The translations under genes and the position numbers were made by a program. Below the pieces are notes generated by a model, which was not told the DNA's origin, did not search any database, and worked only from the letters and a program-made list of their open reading frames with translations. A stretch of DNA of 64,000 nucleotides from an uncultured bacterium (GTDB lineage Bacteria > Bacillota > Clostridia > Oscillospirales > Oscillospiraceae). Location of the stretch: assembly GCA_949293245.1 (NCBI GenBank), contig CASFCS010000026.1, positions 21,670 to 85,669 on the forward strand. Direction: 5' to 3'. Below are positions 27,247 to 36,771 of the stretch, one piece after another (within the stretch, counting starts at the first letter, position 1; each line of letters opens with the position of its first letter).

Positions 27247-28449
27247 TCAGGGCTCTTTTTCCGGGGGGATGGCGGCGGGGTGGAGGGCCTCCCGGCCGTA
27301 GCGGGAGTGAATGGCGTCCAGGGTGCGCTCCAGTTTCTCCAGCTTGTCCCGGTGTCGTTGCTCCTGGCCCTGGAAGAGGTCCAGCTGCTCGGCGGCCTGG
27401 TCCTCCTCCACCAGGCTGTGGGCGGTGAGAGTGAGGGCCCGGATGGGGGAGCGGGGGTTCCAGGTATCCCCAATGAGCTCCATGGCGGCCTGAAAGAGCT
27501 CCCGGGACACGCAGGTGGGGGCGGGCAAAGGCTTCTGGCGGCAGATGTCCCGGAAGTGGGGGTCCCGGATGGTGACCTGAAGGGTGGCTGCCTTCTGCCC
27601 GTGGGCCCGCAGCCGCCGGGCCACCTGCCGGGCCAGGGGGGCCACCCCCGCCCGGATGGCCTCCTCCCCCACCAGGTCCTGGGAAAAGGTGGAGCCGTTG
27701 CCGATGGACTTGGGCGGGGCGTTCCGGGCGGCGGGGTCCACCGGGGCGGCGTCCAGCCCGTTGGCGTACTCCCACAGCTGCCCCCCCTGCTTGCCCAGGA
27801 GGGAAACCAGGGCCCCCCGGTCAAAGGCGGCCAGGTCCCCGATGGTGGCGATGCCGTAGGCCGACAAGGTGCGCCCGGCGGCCCGTCCCACAAACAGCAG
27901 GTCGGTCACCGGCAGGGGCCACACCAGGGCGCGGAAATTTTCCCGGGAAATGACGGTGGTGGCGTCCGGCTTTTTGTAGTCGCTGCCCAGCTTGGCGAAG
28001 ATCTTGTTGAAGGACACCCCCACCGAGGCGGTGATGCCCAGCTCCCCCCGGATCTCCCCCCGGATGCGGTCGGCCAGGGCCCTGGGGTCCCCGCCGAAGA
28101 GGTGGAGGGTGCCCGTGACGTCCAGCCAGCTCTCGTCGATGCCGAAGGGCTCCACCAGGTCGGTGTACCGGTCGTAGATGGCGGCGGCCCGGCGGGAGAA
28201 GGTCCGGTAGCGGTCGTGGTGGGCAGGGAGAAGGGTGAGGTCCGGGCATTTCTGCCTGGCCTGGAAGATGGGCTCCCCGGTTTTGACCCCGGCGGCCTTG
28301 GCGGGCTCATTTTTGGCCAGAATCACCCCGTGGCGCTGCTCCGGGTCCCCGGTGACGGCCACAGGCAGGGCACGCAGCTCGGGGTATTCCAGCAGCTCCA
28401 CCGAGGCGTAAAAACTGTTGAGATCGCAGTGGAGGATCACCCGGTCCAT
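27247..28449 (-). CDS. dinB: DNA polymerase IV (Y-family translesion polymerase)
   Basis: This 400-residue Y-family polymerase has catalytic Asp9 in HCDLNSFYASVE and Asp105-Glu106 in GIDESWLDVTG. SVGVSFNKIFAKLGSDYKKP follows, and the little-finger domain occupies the C-terminal third. It extends primers past damaged bases at low fidelity. There is no clear beta-clamp pentapeptide that I can define at the C-terminus. The start ATG follows GAGGAGGGAGGCGCC. Any SOS box is not evident upstream. Confidence 0.93.
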   Translation of the reverse strand: MDRVILHCDLNSFYASVELLEYPELRALPVAVTGDPEQRHGVILAKNEPAKAAGVKTGEPIFQARQKCPDLTLLPAHHDRYRTFSRRAAAIYDRYTDLVEPFGIDESWLDVTGTLHLFGGDPRALADRIRGEIRGELGITASVGVSFNKIFAKLGSDYKKPDATTVISRENFRALVWPLPVTDLLFVGRAAGRTLSAYGIATIGDLAAFDRGALVSLLGKQGGQLWEYANGLDAAPVDPAARNAPPKSIGNGSTFSQDLVGEEAIRAGVAPLARQVARRLRAHGQKAATLQVTIRDPHFRDICRQKPLPAPTCVSRELFQAAMELIGDTWNPRSPIRALTLTAHSLVEEDQAAEQLDLFQGQEQRHRDKLEKLERTLDAIHSRYGREALHPAAIPPEKEP

Positions 28450-28535
28450 GGCGCCTCCCTCCTCTCCGCCGGTTTCTCTGATACCAGCATACCACAGTGG
28501 GGAGGATTAGTCAAACATATGTTCTAAATTGCGGC

Positions 28536-28568
28536 AAAAAGCCGGCGCCCCGAGAGGACGCCGGCTTT
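28536..28568 (-). terminator. Terminator after the CofE-like gene
   Basis: A 10-bp stem (28538-28547 with 28559-28568); the minus-strand transcript continues into T5. Confidence 0.82.
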
Positions 28569-28574
28569 CAGACG

Positions 28575-29774
28575 TTATTCGGTGGTGTAGTTGTCGAAAT
28601 ACCCCTGGATCAGGACGATGGGGGTGCCCTTATCGCCGCTGCCGGAGGTGAGGTCGCACAGGGAGCCGATCAGGTCGGTGAGCCGCCGGGGGGTGGTGCC
28701 CTGGGCGGCCATCTTGCCCACCAGGCTGCTGCCGTCCTTCTTGCGGATCTCCCCCTGAATGGCCTGACGCAGGGCCTCGCCGCTCAGGTCGGCAAAGTCG
28801 TTGTCCGCCAGGTACTTGAGCTTGAGCTCGTTGGGGGTCCCCTCCAGGCCGGGGGTGTAGGCCGGGGAGACCACCGGGTCGGCCAGCTCCCAGATCTTGC
28901 CCACGGGGTCCTTGAAGGCGCCGTCGCCGTACACCATGACCTCCACGTGCTTGCCCGTGGCGGACAGGATGCGCCGCTGGACCTCCTCCACCAGCTCCTG
29001 GCACTCGGCCCGGGGGAAGAGCTTCACCTTGTCCTCGGTGGACTTGTTGGAGCCCAGCAGGCCGTAGGTCTGGTTCCAGCCGCTGCCGTCCACGCTCTCG
29101 TTGAGGATCTCGTCCAGGCCCAGCACCACCTTGCCTCCGGCGGCCTTCAGCAGGCGCTTGGAGCGCTGGCGGGTGTGAATGTCGCAGGTGAGCACCGCGT
29201 CGGTGTACTTCAGAATGGCCCGGGGATCGTTGGCGAAGATGACCTCCACCTGGGCCCCGCAGGAGCGGATCAGGTCGGAGTAGTAGTCGATGTAGTCCAC
29301 GCCGGTGAAGGGGTGGAGAATGTGGCCGAAGAGGGAGCGGAACTGGTCCAGATCCAGCACGTCGGTGTAGGGGTTGACCCCCTTCTCGTCCACCAGATCC
29401 AGGTCCACCAGATGGTTGCCCACCTCGTCGGAGGGGTAGCTCAGCTGGAGGACGATCTTGCTGGCCCCCTTGGCAATGCCCCGCAGGCAGATGGCGAAGC
29501 GGTTGCGGCTGAGAATGGGGAAGACCACGCCGATGGTGCCCCCGCCCAGCTTGGCGCGGACATCGGCGGCGATCTGGTCCACCGTGGCGTAGTTGCCCTG
29601 GGCCCGGGCCACGATGGCCTCGGTCATGGCGATCACGTCCCGGTCCCGCAGGGAGAAGCCCTCGTCCGCCGCGGCGGCCAGAACAGAATCCGTGACGATC
29701 TGGGCCAGATCGTCCCCGGTGCGAATGATGGGGGCGCGGATGCCCCGGGCGACGGTACCCACCATACGACTCAT
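28575..29774 (-). CDS. CofE-like (coenzyme F420-0:L-glutamate ligase family) protein
   Basis: About 399 residues. The N-terminal half (RAPIIRTGDDLAQIV, DVIAMTEAIVARAQGNYAT, FPILSRNRF) matches the family that includes F420-0:gamma-glutamyl ligase. Firmicutes members are longer and most such bacteria are not known to make F420, so the real substrate is uncertain. The C-terminal part carries VMVYGDGAFKDPVGKIWELADPV, often seen in this longer clade. I prefer ATG 29774; an in-frame GTG lies at 29783. Neither has a strong Shine-Dalgarno sequence. Monocistronic. Confidence 0.8.
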   Translation of the reverse strand: MSRMVGTVARGIRAPIIRTGDDLAQIVTDSVLAAAADEGFSLRDRDVIAMTEAIVARAQGNYATVDQIAADVRAKLGGGTIGVVFPILSRNRFAICLRGIAKGASKIVLQLSYPSDEVGNHLVDLDLVDEKGVNPYTDVLDLDQFRSLFGHILHPFTGVDYIDYYSDLIRSCGAQVEVIFANDPRAILKYTDAVLTCDIHTRQRSKRLLKAAGGKVVLGLDEILNESVDGSGWNQTYGLLGSNKSTEDKVKLFPRAECQELVEEVQRRILSATGKHVEVMVYGDGAFKDPVGKIWELADPVVSPAYTPGLEGTPNELKLKYLADNDFADLSGEALRQAIQGEIRKKDGSSLVGKMAAQGTTPRRLTDLIGSLCDLTSGSGDKGTPIVLIQGYFDNYTTE

Positions 29775-30046
29775 AACAATCACACATCCAATCCATACAA
29801 TTTACGTCCCCCTATGGGGCCCCCAGGGGCCCGGGGCGCGGAAGAGCGCCGGGGGAGACAGTGATACAAGAATATTATACTCCCAAAGACCCGATCTGTA
29901 AAACAAAAAAACAGGAATTTCGCGCTGCCGCGGCAAATTTCCGCTCACGCGCCCCGGGAAATTTCCGCCGGGGAAACCGTGGGAAAAGGGGTGGGAGTGT
30001 GCTATACTAGTGTCTGCTGAAGAAAGGGAAAAGGGGGAAAAGGCAC

Positions 30047-31021
30047 ATGGAGAGACAGCGGGGAGAGAATGAGCTCCTTCTGACCTGCCGGGAGGCGGGG
30101 GCGGGGGTGGAGATCCTGCGCTGCGCCACCGGGGACCGGGAGGTGCGCCTGCCGGAGCGGGTGGCGGGCCGCCCGGTGACCGCCCTGGGACCCTACGTCC
30201 TGGCGGGGCGGGAGCCCCGGCTGCCGGGGGAGGGGCTGTTTCAGGTGTGGGTCACCTGCGGCGCCCCCCGGCCCCCGGAGCACCGGCCGGAGGAGCTGCG
30301 GGCCCTGGTGGTGCCCCCGGGGGTGGAGTCCCTGGGGGACTACGGCCTGTACGGCTGCCGGAACCTGGAGCGGCTGGCCCTCCCGGGCACCCTCACCGCC
30401 CTGGGCAGCGGGGCGCTGATGAACTGCGCCGCCCTGCGGGTGGTGGAGCTGGAGGAGCACAGCGGCGGGGGCTGCCTGGGGCGGCTGCTCTCCGAGTGCC
30501 CCGGGGACCTGGAGGCGGCGCTGGACACCCCGGCGGGGCGGGGGCGCCTCTTCTTCCCCGCCTACCAGGAGGAGCTGGAGCTGCTGGTGGCCCCCCACAT
30601 CTTCCAAAACCGCATCCTGGGGGGCGGATACGCCTGCCGCCAGTGCGTCACCGGGGGCCAGGTGGCCTACACCCAGTACGACGGCTGCGCCGGGCGCCTG
30701 CTGGCCGAGCAGAACTACGCCGCCGCCGGGTACATGGCGCTGTGCCGCCTGTCCGCCCCCCTGAACCTGTCCGCCGCCGCCCGGCGGACCTGGGAGGGGG
30801 TGCTGCGGGATCACGGGGGAGATGTGGCCCGCCGCCTGGTGGAGCGGGGGCAGACCGGGGACCTGGCCTTCCTGCTGGAGGGGGACCTCCTGAGCCGGGA
30901 GGCCGTGGAGGGGGCCTGCGACACCGCCCGGGCCCTGGGCAGGACGGCGGTGCTGGCCCTGCTGCTGGACCACTGCCGCCCCGCCGCGGGGCGGGGGATG
31001 GATAAGACCTATGAACTGTGA
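30047..31021 (+). CDS. Leucine-rich-repeat (BspA-like) protein, first gene of LRR-VWA-MoxR operon
   Basis: The 324-residue cytosolic-looking protein has no signal peptide. Residues about 85-145 form two or three BspA-type LRR units (LRALVVPPGVESLGDYGLYGC, NLERLALPGTLTALGSGALMNC). The rest is helical and Arg-rich, with a possible CRQC knuckle near 197. Its role is unknown. It is followed 14 bp later by a VWA/metallopeptidase-like gene and then a MoxR ATPase gene. This suggests it is the client-recognition or adaptor part of a MoxR/VWA chaperone-like module. A -10 TATACT lies at 30003-30008 with no clear -35. Confidence 0.75.
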   Translation: MERQRGENELLLTCREAGAGVEILRCATGDREVRLPERVAGRPVTALGPYVLAGREPRLPGEGLFQVWVTCGAPRPPEHRPEELRALVVPPGVESLGDYGLYGCRNLERLALPGTLTALGSGALMNCAALRVVELEEHSGGGCLGRLLSECPGDLEAALDTPAGRGRLFFPAYQEELELLVAPHIFQNRILGGGYACRQCVTGGQVAYTQYDGCAGRLLAEQNYAAAGYMALCRLSAPLNLSAAARRTWEGVLRDHGGDVARRLVERGQTGDLAFLLEGDLLSREAVEGACDTARALGRTAVLALLLDHCRPAAGRGMDKTYEL

Positions 31022-31035
31022 GAGGGGGGAGGACC

Positions 31036-32319
31036 ATGGCGCAGGAGGAGCGCTGGCGCACATTGGGCCGCAAAATTCTGGAGAGCGCCCGGGGGGAGCT
31101 GACGGTGAACCTGCCCTACATGGGGGGCATCCTGGGAATGCTGGCCTTGGGGGAGGGGTATGACACCCCCTCCCTGGCCACCGACGGCCAGGTCCTCCAC
31201 TACAGCGGCCCCTGGCTGGCCCACCGGTACAGACGGGGCAGCAGCCTGGTGTGCCGGGCCTGGCTCCACGTGATCTTCCACTGCCTGCTGCGCCACCCGG
31301 CCAAGAGCCGGGGGCGGGAGCGGGCGCTGTGGGACGTGAGCTGCGACATGGCGGTGGAGGCCCTGCTGGATAGCCTGGACTACCCCTGCCTCAAGGGCGG
31401 AGGGTCCGCCCCCTTCCGAAACAGCCAGTACCGCCGCCTGGGGGAGGGGAAAAAGACCCTCACGGCGGAGGCCATCTACCGCACCCTGGGCCGGCGGCAC
31501 CTGTCCCCGGAGGAGCTGGCCGCCCTGGAGCGGGAGTTCGCCGTGGATGACCACAGCCTGTGGAGCCCCCAGGGGGACCAGGAGCGGTGGGACCGGGGGG
31601 CCCGCCAGGTCCAGACCGCCATGGAGACCGTGATGAGCCAGACCATCCAGGGGGGCGAGGCCATTCTGGAGCAGCTGAAGGTGGAGGGCCGGGGGAGCCA
31701 CAACTACCGGGCCTTTCTGGAGCGCTTCGCCGTCACCGGGGAGGAGCTGGAGCTGGACAGCGACGCCTTTGACTACGGCTACTACGCCTACGGCCTGCGG
31801 CACTACGGAAACATGCCCCTCATCGAGCCCCTGGAGACCCGGGAGGTGCGCCGGGTGCGGGACCTGGTCATTGCCATCGACACCTCCCTGTCCACCTCGG
31901 GGGAGGTGGTGCGGGACTTTCTGTCCTACACCTTTGACATACTCCGGGAGAGCGAGAGCTTTTTCCGCCGGTTCCGGCTGCGGCTGCTCCAGTGCGACGA
32001 CCAGCTGAGGGCCGACCAGGTGATCCGCACCCGGGAGGAGCTGGAGGAGCACATGGCCCACTTCCAGCTGTCGGGCCAGGGGGGCACGGACTTCCGCCCG
32101 GTGTTCCGCCGCGTGGAGGAGCTGCGCCAGGCGGGGGAGCTGCCCGACCTGCGGGGGCTGCTCTACTTTACCGACGGCCTGGGCTTCTACCCGGAGAAGC
32201 GGCCCGATTACGACGCCGCCTTCGTGATGCTTGCCAGACAGGGCTTCCCTGACCGGGTGCCCCCCTGGGGCATCCGGGTGCTGCTGGATGAGGACGAGAT
32301 ACAAGGAGATACGCCATGA
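31036..32319 (+). CDS. VWA-like protein with N-terminal DUF2201-type metallopeptidase-like domain
   Basis: A 427-residue protein. The N-terminal domain contains H78-V-I-F-H82 followed by DVSCDMAVE, resembling the zinc-peptidase-like DUF2201 domain. The glutamate of a true HExxH motif is replaced by valine, so catalysis is doubtful. The C-terminal VWA-like domain starts near 275 with the MIDAS motif D282-T-S284-L-S286, then GGTDF and FTDG. The ATG follows GGGGGGAGGACC. It overlaps the MoxR gene by 4 nt (ATGA), indicating translational coupling and a physical partnership, as known for MoxR/VWA pairs. Confidence 0.85.
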   Translation: MAQEERWRTLGRKILESARGELTVNLPYMGGILGMLALGEGYDTPSLATDGQVLHYSGPWLAHRYRRGSSLVCRAWLHVIFHCLLRHPAKSRGRERALWDVSCDMAVEALLDSLDYPCLKGGGSAPFRNSQYRRLGEGKKTLTAEAIYRTLGRRHLSPEELAALEREFAVDDHSLWSPQGDQERWDRGARQVQTAMETVMSQTIQGGEAILEQLKVEGRGSHNYRAFLERFAVTGEELELDSDAFDYGYYAYGLRHYGNMPLIEPLETREVRRVRDLVIAIDTSLSTSGEVVRDFLSYTFDILRESESFFRRFRLRLLQCDDQLRADQVIRTREELEEHMAHFQLSGQGGTDFRPVFRRVEELRQAGELPDLRGLLYFTDGLGFYPEKRPDYDAAFVMLARQGFPDRVPPWGIRVLLDEDEIQGDTP

Positions 32320-33830
32320 ACATCAAACGAGCCAAAGAAGAGATCACCGCCACCGTCCGGGCCTACCTGGCCCGGGATGAGGTGGGGGCCTACCGCATCC
32401 CAACGGTCCGCCAGCGGCCCATCCTGCTCATGGGCCCGCCGGGCATCGGCAAGACCCAGATCATGGAGCAGATCGCCCGGGAGCTGGACGTGGCCCTGGT
32501 GTCCTACACCATCACCCACCACACCCGCCAGTCCGCTCTGGGGCTGCCCTTTATCCGGGAGAAGGTGCTGGGGGGCGAGAGCCGCACGGTCACCGAGTAC
32601 ACCATGAGCGAGATCCTCTCGGCGGTGTATACCGCCATGGAGGACACCGGACGGCGGGAGGGCATCCTCTTTCTGGACGAGGTGAACTGCATCTCCGAGA
32701 CCCTGGCCCCCATGATGCTCCAGTTCCTCCAGTGCAAGACCTTCGGCAACCAGCCCCTCCCCCAGGGGTGGGTGCTGGTGACGGCGGGTAACCCCCCGGA
32801 GTACAACAAATCCGTGCGGGAGTTCGACATCGTCACCCTGGACCGGGTGCGGCGGATGGACGTGGAGGCGGATTACGCCGTGTGGAAGGAGTACGCCCAG
32901 CGCCGGGCCCTCCACGGGGCGGTGCTCACCTACCTGGAGCTGAGGCCCGACCAGTTTTATCAGATCCGCCGGACGGCGGAGGGGCTGGAGTTCGTCACCG
33001 CCCGGGGGTGGGAGGACCTGTCGGAGCTGCTGTACGTCTACGAGGACCTGGGGCAGGCCGTGGACCAGACGGTGGTGGGGGAGTACCTCCAGTGTCCCCA
33101 GGTGGCGGCGGACTTTGCCGCCTACTGGCTGCTGTACAACAAGTACCGCCAGGCCTACCGGGTGGAGGAGCTTTTGGCGGGTCAGTGGACCCCCCTCCAG
33201 GCCCGGGAGCTGGCCCAGGCCCCCTTTGACGAGCGGCTGAGCGTGCTGGGCCTGGTGCTCTCTGCCCTCCGGCGGGACGCCCGGCAGGCCTGGCGGCTGG
33301 ACAAGCTCACCGACCGGCTCCACCGGGACCTGCTGGCGGCCCGGGAGGCCCTGGGGACGGCCCACCCCGCCCGCACCCTGACGGAGCGCCGGGAGGAGCT
33401 GGAGCGGGAGGAGACCCGCCAGGGAAGCGGCGGGGACAGAGAGGTCCTGCGCCTGACCCTGGAGGAGCGGGGCCGCCTGGAGGAGCTGGGCGCCCTGCTG
33501 GAGGGGACGGAGGAGGACCCCCAGGGGGCTTTCCAGAGGCTGAAGGAGGCCTTCCAGGACGACGTGGACCGCCGGGCGGCCTGGGCCGGCCGGGTGGAGG
33601 AGGAGCTGGAGCGGGCCTTCGCCTTCCTGGAGGAGGCCCTGGGGGAGGGGCAGGAAATGGTCCTCTTCGCCACGGAGCTCACCGCCGACTACCACCTGTC
33701 CTGGTTCATCCAGACCTTCGGCTGCCAGGCCTACTACCGCCACAACCGCGCCCTTCTCTACCAGGACACCCAGGGCGCCCTTCTGGAGGAGATCGCCCGG
33801 GCGGAATCGGCAGGGCAGGAACAGGAGTAA
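32316..33830 (+). CDS. MoxR-family AAA+ ATPase
   Basis: A 504-residue ATPase with Walker A G40-P-P-G-I-G-K-T47 and Walker B LFLDE (Asp121, Glu122). A QCKTFG/GWVLVTAGNPPEYN sensor segment is also present. The C-terminal about 170 residues form a long charged coiled-coil-like region rich in Arg and Glu (ERREELEREETRQ). MoxR ATPases with VWA partners act as assembly or metal-insertion chaperones, or in stress. The start overlaps the preceding stop. It is the last gene of the three-gene operon; no clear terminator is seen after it. Confidence 0.9.
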   Translation: MNIKRAKEEITATVRAYLARDEVGAYRIPTVRQRPILLMGPPGIGKTQIMEQIARELDVALVSYTITHHTRQSALGLPFIREKVLGGESRTVTEYTMSEILSAVYTAMEDTGRREGILFLDEVNCISETLAPMMLQFLQCKTFGNQPLPQGWVLVTAGNPPEYNKSVREFDIVTLDRVRRMDVEADYAVWKEYAQRRALHGAVLTYLELRPDQFYQIRRTAEGLEFVTARGWEDLSELLYVYEDLGQAVDQTVVGEYLQCPQVAADFAAYWLLYNKYRQAYRVEELLAGQWTPLQARELAQAPFDERLSVLGLVLSALRRDARQAWRLDKLTDRLHRDLLAAREALGTAHPARTLTERREELEREETRQGSGGDREVLRLTLEERGRLEELGALLEGTEEDPQGAFQRLKEAFQDDVDRRAAWAGRVEEELERAFAFLEEALGEGQEMVLFATELTADYHLSWFIQTFGCQAYYRHNRALLYQDTQGALLEEIARAESAGQEQE

Positions 33831-33907
33831 ACTTCCATAAAATAGAAATGAATCGGGAATATATACAAAAACCTTACAGATTCTCGTAAAATACCGGGCA
33901 GTCTCCC

Positions 33908-33937
33908 TTGAAAAAAGGGGCGTCCTTCCAGTATAAT
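33908..33937 (+). promoter_or_regulatory. Promoter for the GGDEF-EAL gene
   Basis: TTGAAA (33908-33913) and TATAAT (33932-33937) are 18 bp apart, about 80 bp upstream of the gene. Confidence 0.7.
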
Positions 33938-34016
33938 GGAGTCCATGGAGATAGCCTGCCCGGGCACAACTCCCACCTGGGCGGGCCGGCGGGTCCTGCC
34001 TGCCGAAGGAGGGCGC

Positions 34017-36140
34017 ATGAAGAAGGAATATTTCGACTTTGACAGCTGGCGAGAGCGCATCGGCCTGAAGGAGCTGCCCGCCCATGCCCTGTGTGATATG
34101 TTCCTGGTGGATCACAAGAAGGGGCAGGTCATGCTCAGCTTCAACCTGGCCAAACTTTTCGGCAAGGATGCCGCTTTGGCCCCCAGCCAGATCAGTGTGG
34201 AGCTCATGGCGGACCGGTGTACTCCGGAGAGCCGGGACATCTTCCTCCAGGACCTGGCCCGGCTGCGGGAGGGGCGCACCGCCAAGACGGACAGCCACCT
34301 CAACATGCGCCTGGAGGGGAAGTACGCCAACCTGCTGGTGATCATGCTGTCCGTGGCGGGCAACGAGATGGCCCTGGGCATGTGCCATGTGAACTTCGAT
34401 TTGATGCACGAGCATGACATGGAGCTGGAGCAGGCCATCACCAAGCTGGAGGAGGCCCAGTGCATCAACCAGCTCATTCTGGAGGGCAGCACCGATTATA
34501 TCTATCAGCTGGACCTGATCCGCAACGAATGTACCTTCTCCCCCAAGGCCATGGACGTCCTCCCCCTGGAGAGTCCCACCTTCGGCAACGCCATGGACCG
34601 GCTGCTGGGGTTCATCGTGCCGGAGGACCGGCGGGTCTTTCTGGAGTCCTTCACCCCCTTTCTCACGGGGAAAAGCCGCTACCACACGGCGGAGTACCGG
34701 GTGAACACCAAGCAGGGCAAGGTGATCTGGATCAGCTGCCACGGCAAAGGCATCCACGACAGCGCCGGCCGTCCTCTGATGATCGCCGGGTCCCTGATGG
34801 ATGTGACCAGCCAGAAAGAGGCGGAGGAGCGCATCCGCAGCATGCTCTACTACGACATGATGACCGGCCTGAAGAACCGCCACTGCTTTGACAAGGAGCT
34901 GACGGAGTACCTCCAGGAGGACCCGGGGGCGGAGGGCAGCGTGCTGTGCATCGACATACACAATTTTAAGGTGTTCAATGAGATCTTCGGCCACAACTTC
35001 GGCAACAAGATCCTCAAGGAGTTTGCCCGCATCCTGAGTCTGTACATCAGCGACAATCTGGGCATCTACCGCATGGACGGGGACGAGTTCCTCATCCACC
35101 TGCGGGAGAGCCAGCCGGAGGCCATCCTGGATAAACTGGCTCCCTTCCAGATGTACCTCAACCAGCCCCGGGTGCTGGAGGGGCACACCATCTATATCCG
35201 GGCCAACGTGGGGGTGGCCATCTACCCCACCCACGGCGCCACCAGCGAGGAGCTGCTGAAAAACGCCGAGACCGCCATGCTCATGCACGCCAAGAGCGAC
35301 TGCCAGCAGACCGTGTTCTTCCGCAGCGAGACCAGCGACATCCTCAGCAAGCGCTACCTTCTGGAGAATGAGCTGCGCAACGACATTGCCGCGGGGATGC
35401 GCAATTTCCGCCTGGTGTACCAGCCGGTGGTGGAGATAGAGGAGGGGGGAAAGCCCTTCTGGCATGGGGCGGAAGCTCTGCTGCGCTACCGCAACGAGGC
35501 CCTGCCCGACGTGACCCAGAAGGACCTGATCGAGACCCTGGAGTACTCCGACATGATCATCCCCGTGGGCCGCTGGGTGCTGGATACCGCCATCCGGGAG
35601 TGCGCCCGCTGGCACAAGATGGGCCACCCGGCCTACATCAATGTGAACATCGCCGCCCAGCAGGTGTCGGACGACGGGCTGGTGCTCCACATCCAGGACT
35701 GCTGCAAAAAGTGCGGCCTGGACCCCAAGTGGCTGGTGTGCGAGCTCACGGAGACCTCCCTCATCAACAATCTGGAGATTGCCAACCAGTTCTGCGTGGA
35801 CCTGATGAACATCGGGGCCGGGGTGGCGCTGGACGACTTCGGCACCGGGTACTCCAGCTTCAACTACCTGCGGCGGCTGCCCATCAGCCAGATCAAGGTG
35901 GATCGGGACTATGTGCAGCACCTGAACACCGACCCCTACAACCAGATCATCCTGCGCTGCCTCTTTGACCTGGGCCAGACCCTGGGGCTGCAGCTGTGTG
36001 TGGAGGGAGTGGAGACGGAAAACACCATGGACCTCCTGCGGCAGATGGGCATCCGGCTGATGCAGGGCTTCCTCTTCGACCGCCCTCTGGAGGTGGACGT
36101 GTTCCGCAAGGAGCTCCTCAACCACCACGCCCCCGCATGA
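34017..36140 (+). CDS. PAS-like/GGDEF(degenerate)/EAL cyclic-di-GMP protein
   Basis: 707 residues, no membrane segments. The N-terminal about 130 residues are of unknown fold. A PAS-like domain lies at about 145-275 (HTAEYRVNTKQGKVIWISCHGKG is PAC-like). The GGDEF domain (about 280-435) has D354-GDEF instead of GGDEF. The EAL domain (about 445-700) has E486-A-L-L-R, a CELTET motif, D606-D-F-G-T-G, IKVDR and EGVET, so phosphodiesterase residues look intact. I infer net c-di-GMP degradation, with the GGDEF domain as a possible GTP sensor. The start follows GAAGGAGGGCGC; the upstream open frame overlaps the promoter. Confidence 0.92.
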   Translation: MKKEYFDFDSWRERIGLKELPAHALCDMFLVDHKKGQVMLSFNLAKLFGKDAALAPSQISVELMADRCTPESRDIFLQDLARLREGRTAKTDSHLNMRLEGKYANLLVIMLSVAGNEMALGMCHVNFDLMHEHDMELEQAITKLEEAQCINQLILEGSTDYIYQLDLIRNECTFSPKAMDVLPLESPTFGNAMDRLLGFIVPEDRRVFLESFTPFLTGKSRYHTAEYRVNTKQGKVIWISCHGKGIHDSAGRPLMIAGSLMDVTSQKEAEERIRSMLYYDMMTGLKNRHCFDKELTEYLQEDPGAEGSVLCIDIHNFKVFNEIFGHNFGNKILKEFARILSLYISDNLGIYRMDGDEFLIHLRESQPEAILDKLAPFQMYLNQPRVLEGHTIYIRANVGVAIYPTHGATSEELLKNAETAMLMHAKSDCQQTVFFRSETSDILSKRYLLENELRNDIAAGMRNFRLVYQPVVEIEEGGKPFWHGAEALLRYRNEALPDVTQKDLIETLEYSDMIIPVGRWVLDTAIRECARWHKMGHPAYINVNIAAQQVSDDGLVLHIQDCCKKCGLDPKWLVCELTETSLINNLEIANQFCVDLMNIGAGVALDDFGTGYSSFNYLRRLPISQIKVDRDYVQHLNTDPYNQIILRCLFDLGQTLGLQLCVEGVETENTMDLLRQMGIRLMQGFLFDRPLEVDVFRKELLNHHAPA

Positions 36141-36146
36141 CAGAAA

Positions 36147-36182
36147 AACCTGGGCGCCGGACACAAGTCCGGCGCCCAGGTT
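36147..36182. terminator. Terminator after the EAL gene
   Basis: A 15-bp stem (36147-36161 with 36168-36182), 6-nt loop, A-rich before and T-rich after, between convergent genes. Confidence 0.88.
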
Positions 36183-36192
36183 ATGTTTTCTG

Positions 36193-36738
36193 CTATTTCC
36201 CGCTCTGCGCGGCCTGCTGCTCCGGCTCCTTGTTTCCAGGGAGCAGGCGGTTCACCGCCAGGGCCACCAGAATACCCACGATGGTCTCCCCCACCCGGGC
36301 AATGGTGTAAAAGTAGCGCTCCTCCCCGCTGTGGGAGAGCAGCACCGCGCAGCACACCACGGCCCCGATGGAGCTGGCGGCAGGCTGGCCGATGCGGTTG
36401 CACACCCAGATGGTCAGCAGCACTCCCAGCCCCAGGGCAAAGCCCATCACGATACCGGAAGAGAGGGCGCTGTCCAGCGTGAGGATCAGCAGGCCCACGC
36501 CGCCGCCGATGAGAGTGCCGATGATGCGGGAGAGGCCCTGCATCTTGCTCTTGGAGAGGGAGCCCTGCATACAGATCACCGAGGCGATGCAGGCGTAAAA
36601 AGGACCTACCTGGTCCAGCGGCCCCCCTTCCACAGGGCTGTATCCCCAGAAGGGGAGGAACACCAAAAAGCTGATGATCACCGCCACCGCGGTCTTGATG
36701 GTGCGCATGCCGGGCAGAGCCGCCCTCAACTTGTCCAT
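36193..36738 (-). CDS. FUSC/aromatic acid exporter-like membrane protein (short)
   Basis: 181 residues with about five hydrophobic segments, ending in a short hydrophilic tail. The pattern (RTIKTAVAVIISFLV, GPFYACIASVICMQ, SRIIGTLIGGGVGLL) matches the membrane half of the ArAE/FUSC family. The usual long cytosolic C-terminal domain is absent. Proposed substrates of the family are aromatic acids or other amphipathic compounds. It follows ybaB on the same strand with a 33-bp gap and probably belongs to the dnaX unit, in the place where recR stands in Bacillus. The start has only a weak ribosome-binding site. Confidence 0.78.
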   Translation of the reverse strand: MDKLRAALPGMRTIKTAVAVIISFLVFLPFWGYSPVEGGPLDQVGPFYACIASVICMQGSLSKSKMQGLSRIIGTLIGGGVGLLILTLDSALSSGIVMGFALGLGVLLTIWVCNRIGQPAASSIGAVVCCAVLLSHSGEERYFYTIARVGETIVGILVALAVNRLLPGNKEPEQQAAQSGK

Positions 36739-36771
36739 AGCCGGGGGTCACTCCATTCTGTCTGTCTCTGC

